A program made the position numbers and the translations under genes. DNA of 64,000 bases from Pacificibacter marinus (lineage in GTDB: Bacteria; Pseudomonadota; Alphaproteobacteria; Rhodobacterales; Rhodobacteraceae). Below are positions 19,122-28,000 of the stretch, piece after piece; positions within the stretch are counted from its first letter, which is position 1, and each line of letters begins with the position of its first letter. The DNA is taken from positions 62,001 through 126,000 of the forward strand of contig NZ_JAHKPU010000032.1 of the NCBI RefSeq assembly GCF_018860505.1. Reading direction: 5' to 3'. The notes beneath the pieces are model-generated. The model made no database searches. It had not been told where the DNA came from and saw only the letters and a program-made list of their open reading frames with translations.

Positions 19122-19822
19122 GCTATTTGAGTGCCACTCATATGACTGGCGGCTACGGCGGCGCGGACATTTTGCACGATTGTGAACTGTCGGTCGAACA
19201 AGGCGAAATTGCCGTGATTGTTGGCCCGAACGGTGCTGGCAAATCGACTGCGATGAAAGCCGTGTTTGGGATGCTGAACATCCATACCGGATCAGTTGTG
19301 CTGGATGGCGAAGACATCACCAAATTGTCGCCGCAAGAACGTGTGTACAAAGGCATGGGCTTTGTGCCGCAGACCTCAAACATCTTTCCGACCATGACGG
19401 TTGAAGAAAATCTGGAAATGGGCGCGTTCATTCGCACCGATGATTATCAACAGACCTTGGAACAGGTCTATGAAATCTTTCCTGCAGTCTATGAAAAACG
19501 CAATCAGAACGCGGGCGAATTGTCAGGCGGACAGCGTCAACAGGTTGCTGTCAGCCGCGCTTTGATGACAAAACCTAAATTGCTAATGCTGGATGAGCCA
19601 ACTGCGGGCGTCTCCCCCATCGTGATGGATGAATTGTTTGATCGCATTATCGAGGTGGCGAAAACAGGTATCGCTGTGCTTATGGTGGAACAAAATGCCA
19701 GACAAGCGCTTGATATCGCGGATAAAGGCTATGTTTTGGTGCAAGGCGCCAATGCTTATACGGACACAGGGGCTGCACTTCTTGCAAACCCTGAAGTGCG
19801 CCGCACGTTCTTAGGGGGTTAG
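19118..19822 (+). CDS. livF: Branched-chain amino-acid-type ABC transporter ATPase LivF
   Basis: A 234-residue ATPase with Walker A GPNGAGKST (about 35-43), signature LSGGQRQQV, canonical Walker B LLMLDEPTAGVSP and H-loop VEQN. Normal length for LivF. Paired with LivG on the cytoplasmic side of LivH/LivM. Confidence 0.94.
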   Translation: MSYLSATHMTGGYGGADILHDCELSVEQGEIAVIVGPNGAGKSTAMKAVFGMLNIHTGSVVLDGEDITKLSPQERVYKGMGFVPQTSNIFPTMTVEENLEMGAFIRTDDYQQTLEQVYEIFPAVYEKRNQNAGELSGGQRQQVAVSRALMTKPKLLMLDEPTAGVSPIVMDELFDRIIEVAKTGIAVLMVEQNARQALDIADKGYVLVQGANAYTDTGAALLANPEVRRTFLGG

Positions 19823-19825
19823 ACG

Positions 19826-20242
19826 ATGCACAGACTGGTCGTGCCGACCCTCGTTTTTACGCCGATTGTGATTGGAGTGCCGATTTACGTCTATACATCT
19901 TATGTGGAAAATCAAAAACCCAACCTGCCTGCCGAATTGTTCTGTGTCTCAGAAACAATTTGCGAAGGCAGCGCCGCCAATTGCCGCAGCGGGTCAGCAC
20001 CCTTGCACTTCAAACGCGGTGACGATTTTGACGGCGAAATGCAATTCGACAACGGGCGCAAACTGACAGGTGCTGTGACTGCTGTTGCTGGGCAGATGTC
20101 GGGGCGATTTAATGAGCCAGGAGGCGGGACGTATGAGATGGAAATCTCAACCGAAAACTTCACGTTGATGCACCGCGTTCCAGATGTGCGTGGAACACAA
20201 AAAGAAACCTATTTTCAGGGCACATGTGAGAGGGTGAATTGA
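19826..20242 (+). CDS. Membrane-anchored hypothetical protein inside the liv operon
   Basis: 138 residues, unrecognised. Residues 5-26 form one hydrophobic helix, either an uncleaved signal anchor or signal peptide. The remainder is a small, probably beta-rich, exported domain with four cysteines (about 40, 46, 53 and 134), which would suit disulfides. It lies three bases after livF and overlaps the livH start by one base, so it is translated with the transporter. No standard Liv system has a component of this type between livF and livH. A role in transporter assembly or periplasmic sensing is only an inference. Confidence 0.78.
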   Translation: MHRLVVPTLVFTPIVIGVPIYVYTSYVENQKPNLPAELFCVSETICEGSAANCRSGSAPLHFKRGDDFDGEMQFDNGRKLTGAVTAVAGQMSGRFNEPGGGTYEMEISTENFTLMHRVPDVRGTQKETYFQGTCERVN

Positions 20243-21252
20243 TGGATATTCTCAACGCCTTAGTGGCATTTGCGAATTTTGTACTGGTGCCGGGCACCGC
20301 TTATGGCGCGCAGCTTGCGCTTGGGGCCCTTGGGGTCACGCTTATTTACGGAATTTTGCGGTTTTCGAATTTTGCCCACGGTGACACCATGGCCTTTGGC
20401 ACGATGTTTACCGTGTTGATCACCACCGCGATGCAATCGGCTGGGATCAGTTTTGGCCCCATGCCCACCGCCCTGCTTGCTTTACCGTTTGCGATCTTGT
20501 GCACCATGGCTTTGGTGCTTGCCACCGATCGCGCAGTGTACCGTTTTTATCGCAAGGTCAAAGCGGCGCCAGTGATGTTGGTGATTGTGTCGATGGGCGT
20601 CATGTTTGTGATGAACGGCGCGGTGCGGATGTTCGTTGGTACCGATGATCGGCGCTTTGCAGATGGGGAACGTTTCATCATCACCGCGCGTGATTTCAAA
20701 TCCATGACAGGCCTATCCGAGGGCCTTGCCATTCGCACAACGCAAGCCATCACCGTACTGGTGGCAATCATCGTTGTGGCCGCCTTGTTTTGGTTCTTGA
20801 ACAGAACGCGCACTGGAAAATCGATGCGCGCCTATGCAGATAACGAAGATTTGGCGCTTCTCTCAGGCATCAACCCTGAGCGTGTCGTGACCATCACATG
20901 GTTGATTGTCGCGGCTTTGGCCACCATCGCAGGCACGCTTTATGGATTAGACAAGTCCTTTAAGCCGTTCATTTATATGCAACTTTTGCTTCCTATATTT
21001 GCCTCAGCCATCGTTGGCGGACTTGGGTCGCCACTGGGGGCCATCGCAGGTGGCTTTGTGATCGCCTTTTCCGAAGTGACGCTGACTTATGCGTTCAAAA
21101 AGGTCGTCACCTATCTGGTGCCAGAGACTTGGGCACCAGAGGGATTGGTGCAACTTTTGTCCACCGACTATAAATTTGCGGTGTCCTTCGCGATCCTGAT
21201 CATCGTTTTACTGTTCAAGCCAACAGGTCTGTTTAAGGGGAAATCGGTATGA
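20242..21252 (+). CDS. livH: Branched-chain amino-acid-type ABC transporter permease LivH
   Basis: A 336-residue polytopic inner-membrane permease. Typical LivH sequence is seen in YGAQLALGALGVTLIYGILR and the later GINPERVVTITW and IVGGLGSPLGAIAGGF regions. I set the start at the ATG that overlaps the preceding stop (TGATG); a TTG just upstream would add one codon. Confidence 0.93.
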   Translation: MDILNALVAFANFVLVPGTAYGAQLALGALGVTLIYGILRFSNFAHGDTMAFGTMFTVLITTAMQSAGISFGPMPTALLALPFAILCTMALVLATDRAVYRFYRKVKAAPVMLVIVSMGVMFVMNGAVRMFVGTDDRRFADGERFIITARDFKSMTGLSEGLAIRTTQAITVLVAIIVVAALFWFLNRTRTGKSMRAYADNEDLALLSGINPERVVTITWLIVAALATIAGTLYGLDKSFKPFIYMQLLLPIFASAIVGGLGSPLGAIAGGFVIAFSEVTLTYAFKKVVTYLVPETWAPEGLVQLLSTDYKFAVSFAILIIVLLFKPTGLFKGKSV

Positions 21253-22577
21253 GCCAATCTCACAATCACAGCCCATCGTCTGCCTACCGCGCGCCTTTGT
21301 ACTTTGGGGCCATGGCGGCCCTGATCATCGCCGTTGGGTTTATCCAGTCTTGGAATTCGGCTTTGTTCATTTTGAACATGGGGCTGATTTCTGCGATCAT
21401 GGCGCTTGGTGTGAACCTGCAATGGGGCTTCGCGGGCCTGTTTAACGTCGGCGTTATGGGCTTTGTCGCTCTGGGTGGTTTGGCCGTTGTACTTGTTTCG
21501 ACCTCTCCTGTTGGTGAGGCTTGGCAAGCGGGTGGGCCACGCGTGCTGTTTGCACTTATGCTGGGCGTCGGAACTATTATTGGCGCGATCTTACTGTGGA
21601 AAAAGCTGGCTAAGGGGCGTATCCGCGCGCTGATCGTAACCGCTTGGATCGTCGCAGGGTTCTTTCTCTTCCGTGCGGTGTTTGATCCGGCTGTGGCCGC
21701 CATTGAGGCAATAAACCCCGCGATTTCTGGCAACCTTGGCGGTCTTGGCTTGCCTGTGCTGATCGCTTGGCCGGTTGGTGGCTTGTTCGCGGCGGGCGCT
21801 GCGTGGCTTGTGGCCAAAACCGCTTTGGGGTTGCGCTCCGATTACTTGGCAATTGCCACACTTGGCATTGCTGAAATCATTATCGCGGTGATGAAAAACG
21901 AAGACTGGATGGGCCGCGGCGTGAAAAACGTCATCGGCCTGCCCCGCCCTGTGCCTTATGAAATCGATTTGCAGCAAAGCGAATGGTTCATTGGCATGAT
22001 GCAATCTATCGGCGCAGATCCCGTCACCGCGTCGAGCATTTTCGTCAAGCTTTGCTATGCGGGTTTGTTTTTGGCAGTCATTCTTTTGTTGATCACGGCC
22101 ATGCAGTTGGCGCTCAATTCACCTTGGGGGCGAATGATGCGTGCGATCCGAGACAACGAAGTGTCGTCTGAGGCCATGGGCAAGGATGTCACCGGACGCC
22201 ATTTGCAAATCTTTGTGCTTGGGGCAGCCATTTGTGGCTTGGCAGGAGCAATGATGACCACGCTGGACGGACAATTGACGCCAGCATCCTATCAGCCGCT
22301 GCGCTTTACCTTTCTGGTTTGGGTGATGGTGATTGTTGGTGGATCGGGCAACAATTGGGGCGCTGTTTTGGGCGGTCTGTTTATTTGGTTCCTCTGGGTC
22401 GAAGTCGAACCGATTGGGCGCTTCTTGGCCCAAGTGCTGACCTCTGGCTTGGCCGATGACAGTGGTATCAAAGAGGTTATCATGGATCGTATGGTCTATA
22501 TTCGCCCCCTCACGATGGGGCTGGTGCTGCTCTTTGTGCTTCGGTTCAATCCGCGTGGATTGCTGCCTGAACGCTAA
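21249..22577 (+). CDS. livM: Branched-chain amino-acid-type ABC transporter permease LivM
   Basis: A 442-residue permease, with about ten hydrophobic segments. SDYLAIATLGIAEII and GRMMRAIRDNEVSSEAMGKDV form the conserved cytoplasmic loop, and VMVIVGGSGNNWGAVLGG follows near 360. It is about 100 residues longer than a short LivM owing to an extra segment around 100-190. The start overlaps the livH stop (ATGA). A terminator lies just beyond. Confidence 0.93.
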   Translation: MSQSHNHSPSSAYRAPLYFGAMAALIIAVGFIQSWNSALFILNMGLISAIMALGVNLQWGFAGLFNVGVMGFVALGGLAVVLVSTSPVGEAWQAGGPRVLFALMLGVGTIIGAILLWKKLAKGRIRALIVTAWIVAGFFLFRAVFDPAVAAIEAINPAISGNLGGLGLPVLIAWPVGGLFAAGAAWLVAKTALGLRSDYLAIATLGIAEIIIAVMKNEDWMGRGVKNVIGLPRPVPYEIDLQQSEWFIGMMQSIGADPVTASSIFVKLCYAGLFLAVILLLITAMQLALNSPWGRMMRAIRDNEVSSEAMGKDVTGRHLQIFVLGAAICGLAGAMMTTLDGQLTPASYQPLRFTFLVWVMVIVGGSGNNWGAVLGGLFIWFLWVEVEPIGRFLAQVLTSGLADDSGIKEVIMDRMVYIRPLTMGLVLLFVLRFNPRGLLPER

Positions 22578-22603
22578 AGCTTTTCACAGACGACAAAGTT
22601 TAG

Positions 22604-22633
22604 GGCGTGCCATATCAGGCGCGCCTTTTTTTT
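22604..22633 (+). terminator. Terminator of the liv operon
   Basis: Stem GGCGTGC/GCGCGCC (one G-T pair) with a short loop, followed by eight Ts, starting 27 bases after the livM stop. Confidence 0.8.
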
Positions 22634-22680
22634 GCTTTCAGGCGGAGGACATTGGTTCACTTTATACTCCCTGAAACGCA

Positions 22681-22706
22681 AAAAAGGCGACCCAAAGGCC
22701 GCCTTT
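22681..22706 (-). terminator. Terminator of the smaller Hint/RTX gene
   Basis: On the minus strand AAAGGCG pairs with CGCCTTT across a ten-base loop and runs into a T-stretch. It sits 26 bases past the stop of the gene to its right. Confidence 0.75.
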
Positions 22707-22731
22707 GTTATTACTGCTTTTGCGCCTGTGT

Positions 22732-24522
22732 TTAGCTGGCAAGCAAAAGACGTGTTTCGTGTTTTTTCAATGACTTACGTGCGGATTCGTAATTGGTCAA
22801 ACCGCTTTGTGTCGCAAGCTCAGGGAAGAGCGATAGCACTTCGTCACGTTGCGCGGATTTCAAGCCACCAAGCGATGCTTCACCAGGTTGGAACGTTTCG
22901 GTCCAAGCCCCGTTGGATAGCACAACTTCATGGTTGTCACACAAGAAGTGGATGTAAGACGTTTGCGCAGGACGCGCTTGCGAAATGCCAGGCATGCCAA
23001 CCAAATGGATCGCAGGCGATAGAACTTCGCGTTCCTCAAAGTAGAGCTGCGCACGGTCAGAGGTGAGCAACACACGGTGCTGTGGCGAAACCATCAGGTC
23101 GCGTTCAGGCAAACCGTTGCCCAAAGCGCCTTTTTGGATCAGCACAGGCGCCAAAGACTCTTGGCGATCAAAGTCAGCTTTTGTGAGGTCTTTTTGGCCA
23201 ACCCAACGAATTTCCTGTACACCATTGTCGCGCGTGAAGACTTTATCGCCCTCTTTCAGCGTTTCAGCTGCCACCTCACCTCGCGGTGTCGCAATGGCTG
23301 TGCCCGGTGTGAAGCAGATCACGAACTCTTCGATGTCAAAGTAATTGACGTTGGCCGATTGGCCCGTGGAAGAGTTGTAAAACGTCATCTGGCCCGTAAA
23401 GCCATTGCCGTCATCATCGGGGTTTTGCACGTTGTTGGTCAGCTCATAGCCGTTCTCGATAAACCAACTGACATCAAGGGTATCTTGATCCGTCGCATCA
23501 CCATCACCATCGCCGTAAACTGTGGTGTTGTTCGGATTCGACGTGGTGCCAATCGAATTAACCACAATGGTATCCGCGCCGTTGCCGCCGTGAAGCTCAT
23601 CATTTTCGCCACCACCGTACAGCGTGTCGTCGCCTTCGCCGCCATAGAGTTTGTCATAACCATCGCCTGCCGTCAGCGTGTCATCGCCATCTTCGCCGTA
23701 GATTACATCATTGCCGTCACCACCGTCGATGGTGTCATTACCAGGAACCAGCGGTGTCACGACGACGTCATCAATCAAGTCACCATTCATTGAGAATCCA
23801 GACTGTGTGGTCCGTGTGGTCAAGGTGAAGGTGATGGATGTTTGGTTCTCGAATTCTGCTGAGAACCAAGCGTCTTGATCTGACGGGCTGTTGGCCTCTG
23901 TGCCTGATGCGATGACTTCGGAGCCTGTATTCGTGACCTCTAAGGACGTGTCAGAGCTGGTTCCAAATCCAGTAAAGGAGCCTGAATCAACAGAAACAGA
24001 TTCGACATCACCAACCGAGTTACGGTCAAGATCGTTGAAAGTCGCTGTCGAATTGATGGAAACCGCTTCGCCGGTGGTCGGGTTAAAGAATTCCAAACGG
24101 AAGGTCGCCGTTTCACCACCATCATGAGACGATGAACCTTTGCCGCTGTTCAACAGGATTTCAGCCCCGTTGCCCCCGCTCAAATCGACATTCAAAGATC
24201 TGTCAGATGTTTCAACAAGAACCAGTCGGCCAGAAATCCAAGTGCCATCATCCAATTGCGCAACTTTTGCGTAGATGGCTGTGTCACCAGGATCGGCGTT
24301 ATTGTTACCTGAAGAGCTGTCTGAGACGAGGTTCGAACTTGAAAGAGACAGAGCGCTTGCATCCAAACCACTGTTGTCAGAACTGTTGCCCGCATCACCA
24401 TATAGGGTATCGTTGCCGTCACCACCGTTGATGATGTCATCACCGCCAAGACCATTAATTGTATCATCGGCACTGGTGCCGTTTAGCGTATTGTTGCCGC
24501 TGTCGCCATTAATATCGGCCAT
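22732..24522 (-). CDS. Hint-domain protein with RTX-type calcium-binding repeats (smaller paralogue)
   Basis: 596 residues from the ATG preceded by GGGGA; the frame extends 11 codons further. A short block of RTX-like nonapeptides (about 10-45) opens the protein. A beta-rich domain follows (about 50-260), then a second RTX block (about 262-315: GGDGNDVIYGEDGDDTL and similar). The C-terminal ~190 residues are a Hint_2-type domain. It starts at Cys403 (CFTPGTAIATP) and carries SPQHR with His482 and the late CDNHEVVL and ETFQPGE motifs. No C-terminal Asn or second domain follows. RTX repeats imply calcium folding outside the cell and type I secretion, but no exporter is near. Confidence 0.88.
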   Translation of the reverse strand: MADINGDSGNNTLNGTSADDTINGLGGDDIINGGDGNDTLYGDAGNSSDNSGLDASALSLSSSNLVSDSSSGNNNADPGDTAIYAKVAQLDDGTWISGRLVLVETSDRSLNVDLSGGNGAEILLNSGKGSSSHDGGETATFRLEFFNPTTGEAVSINSTATFNDLDRNSVGDVESVSVDSGSFTGFGTSSDTSLEVTNTGSEVIASGTEANSPSDQDAWFSAEFENQTSITFTLTTRTTQSGFSMNGDLIDDVVVTPLVPGNDTIDGGDGNDVIYGEDGDDTLTAGDGYDKLYGGEGDDTLYGGGENDELHGGNGADTIVVNSIGTTSNPNNTTVYGDGDGDATDQDTLDVSWFIENGYELTNNVQNPDDDGNGFTGQMTFYNSSTGQSANVNYFDIEEFVICFTPGTAIATPRGEVAAETLKEGDKVFTRDNGVQEIRWVGQKDLTKADFDRQESLAPVLIQKGALGNGLPERDLMVSPQHRVLLTSDRAQLYFEEREVLSPAIHLVGMPGISQARPAQTSYIHFLCDNHEVVLSNGAWTETFQPGEASLGGLKSAQRDEVLSLFPELATQSGLTNYESARKSLKKHETRLLLAS

Positions 24523-25030
24523 CGTACATCCCCATTCGGTGTAGGGCGTCAACATCGCCCAAAATCAAAACGTCTATAGGCGACTGGCAGGTCACCTTTA
24601 TCAAAACCGCAAATGCAGTCTTAACATTCATTTACCACTAAATTGGCAACCAGACAGAGGGAGATTGTATGAATATTCCCCCCGATGGTATGTTTTGACA
24701 GTTGAGACGCAGGGGGAGCAGAACTTACGCTCATTCAACTAACTGAAAAACTTAAATAAAAATAAAAATTTGGACGATTTGGTGAAAATTTCAACCCCAT
24801 ACGAACGGTGCGTCACAATAATGTGCAGACGTTTCTAAAGTGGAAACGACTGCACAGATATTTGATATTTCGATCAAATTTGGAAACGGCCATATGACGT
24901 GAGAGCGAAAACCCTAAACGGATCTTAGAATCATATGGCTGTTCGACAGTCTTAACCATGGATAGGTTATGACCCCGAATGCCATGCCCCCAAGGCTGGC
25001 ATTCGGGTGAAAGCTTGGCTATCGGGGTGC
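24523..25030. other. Gap between the two Hint/RTX genes
   Basis: About 500 A/T-rich bases. It should carry the promoter of the smaller gene and the 3-prime end of the larger. Runs such as TTAAATAAAAATAAAAATTT lie near 24750. A stable hairpin at 24974-25007 closes the larger gene. No reading frame is supported. Confidence 0.6.
24974..25007 (-). terminator. Hairpin after the larger Hint/RTX gene
   Basis: CCCGAATGCCA pairs perfectly with TGGCATTCGGG around a 12-base loop, 24 bases beyond the stop. A T-run is missing, so this may be a Rho-dependent end or an mRNA-stabilising structure rather than a strict intrinsic terminator. Confidence 0.6.
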
Positions 25031-28000
25031 TTAGGACACCAACAGTTCAGCTTCATGCTTGCGCAGCACGCGACGTGCTGTTTCATAATGGCCGCGACCG
25101 GACTTTTCGCGCAATTCAGGGAAGATCGAGAAGATTTCTTCGCGTTGTTCTTCACCGATACCGGCCAAGGTGAAGTCACCAGGCTGGAAGCTTTCAGACC
25201 AAGTGCCATTCCCGAGGATCACTTCGTGGTGGTCAAACATCACGTGGACGTAAGTGACACCTTCAGCGCCCATAAGCTCAACACCGTCCATCTTGGTTAG
25301 GTGTTTCGCAGCGACAAGAACTTCGTGATCGTCAAAGTAGAGCGCCGCCTTTTCAGACGCGACGAGCATGCGGTGGTTTGGTGACACCATCATGTCGCGC
25401 TCTGGCAAGTCATTGCCCAAAGCCCCTTTGCGGATCATCACTGGGCAAAGCTCAGTGCGCAACATCAAGTCAACAGTCGACAAAACCTTGTGGCCAACCC
25501 AGCGGATGGTTTGAAGTCCATTGTCGCGGGTGATGACTTTGTCGCCCACTTTAAGGGTTTCAACAGTCACTTCACCTTCCGGTGTCGCGATCATCGTGCC
25601 TGGCGTGAAACATGGGATGACATTCTCGATGTTCTCGAATGTCATCGATCCAGTTACATTGCCATCACCATCTAGGAAATCGACAGTACCGTTTTCGGAG
25701 TTGGATGGATCATAGGTGATATTGAGCGGACCAGCGCCTGACAGATCAAGCGTATCGTTGTCATCGCCTGCTTCGCCACCGTCAACCACATCACCAGCGT
25801 TACCGCCAATGATTGTATCCGCATCCGCACCACCAAAGATATCATCCGCGCCAGTGCCGCCTGTGATGGTATCATTGCCGTCACCACCATCGATGATGTC
25901 ATCGCCGCGGTTGCCGTAGATGGTATCATCGCCTGCGCCACCATTCAGGATATCGCTGCCATCGTTGCTGGTCAGAGATATGTTGTCGAGCAAAGGACCA
26001 TAGGTGGAGTTTTCATCGCTAAGTTCACGGAACTCAAGACGATCATCGCCAGAGCCTGTGACTTCGAACTCGTAGGTTTCCCACTCATCACCTGGCTCAA
26101 TCGTATCGATCAAAACACCGCCAAAGTACACTTCGACCTGATCTTCAGACCCTTCAACACGCTGCATCACATCAACGCTGATAGTGTAGCTTTCACCGTC
26201 AGTTGTATCCACGTCTTGGTAGATGCTGTCGAGGCCACGTTCGGCGTCAAGTTCGATAAACGTGCCGCCGTCTTGTGAGAACTCACCCTCGAACCCGTTG
26301 CCCCAAGTCTCGATAAGACCTGAATTGGACTGCCAGCCTGTGATCGAAGACACTTGCGAGAAAGTGCCATCCGCTTGACCGCTTTCCAAAGCGCCGTTGA
26401 CCAAAAGGTTTTCGGACAGATCGCTGTCATCGCCAACGATCAAGTCATCGCCGTCACCGCCGTCAATCGTGTCATTGCCCGCGTTGCCGTAAAGCATGTC
26501 ATTGTCGATGCCACCGTCGATGGTGTCGTCGCCGTCACCGCCCAAAAGCGTATCTGTGTCATCGCCACCGATGATCGTATCATCGCCTGCGCCGCCATCA
26601 ACATAGTCTCTGTCGTTTTCTGGAACTGGGTCTGTGTCGTCGCTTTCATCGGTGTGGTTCATCACCCCATCGACATCAGAGGCATCAATGTAATCATCGC
26701 CATCGCCGCCGTAGATTTCATCAGACCCATGACCGCCGGTGATCGTATCGTTGCCTGTGCCACCATAGACCGTATCGTCGTCAATGCCTGCATTGATGAT
26801 ATCGTCGCCAGAACCACCATCGATGTAATCCGCATCGTCACCTGTCAGGATCGTATCGTTGCCAGCGCCACCGTAAACGGTGTCTTTACCGTCTTCTGTG
26901 TTCTGGTCTGATCCGTATGGGTACAAAGCATTTGGCAAGGCAGGATCGTCGCCAACGTAGTCAGAGAAGGTGTCATTGCCCACGTCGATATAATCATCGC
27001 CGTCGCCGCCATCGACATAGTCAGCGCCTTGGACGTCGATGATTGTGTCGTTGCCTGAGCCACCGTAGACGGTATCGTTATCGATGCCCGAATAGATGGT
27101 GTCATCGCCGTCGCCGCCGAGAACCGTATCCGCATCGTCACCTGTGTATATGGTGTCATTGCCAGCACCGCCGTCAACATAGTCGATGTCATCGGTTGGG
27201 TTTACGTCATCGTAGATGTTTGTCGGGTACGGCGTGTCATCAAGCGCTGCGTCAAGCAAGAGTGATGGATCTGCGGCGAGCTCGTCAAAAGTGTTTGGGC
27301 CAGAATTTGCACCGGACACATCGATAAAGTCGTCGCCAGACCCGCCTTCAACAGTTTCAGAGCCGCTGGTATCGATGATCGTATCGTTGCCTGAGCCACC
27401 CAGAAGCGTATCGTCACCAGCATTGCCGTTGATGTAATCATCGCCAGAGCCACCATCGATGTAATCGGCTTCGTCGCCTGCATCTGCGTCAACGGAATAT
27501 GACAGGTTGTCGATCGCGCCAGAGCCCGGCAATGAAACCGTCATGCTGGCAACACCAGCCGTATCAATGTCGAGCGTCGCCACGCCACCGTTGGCCGTTG
27601 TCGGTGTTGGGATCGTGGCGATAACAGCGCCGTCAACATCGAACAATGTCACGGTGCCTACGCCATTATCCATGTCGAGGAATGTCAGGCTATTGACTGT
27701 TGAAACGTCAGCAAAATCAAAGACAAACGTGCCGCCGGATGCGTCATCATCAGGGTCAGTGCTGTCGCCATCTTCTGACAAGATCAGAACATTGCCAAGC
27801 GTGCCGCTTGCAAGGTCACTGTCGCCCCCAGTTGGGTTGGCAGTATCAAAGACCATAACTGGATTGCTTGCGCTGGCGCTTGAAATGGTTACGCCGTCGC
27901 TGATGAACTGATTGCCAACAACTTCGCCTGTGGTCAGGTCGTTGAAATCAAGTGTCACGTCTTTTGCAAGCGCGCCGCCATATAATTCATCGTCACCAGA

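Noticed and set aside
23077-23793. Long plus-strand frames opposite the RTX genes (also 26354-26911)
   Set aside because: They are antisense to repetitive Gly/Asp codons, which rarely produce stops on the opposite strand.
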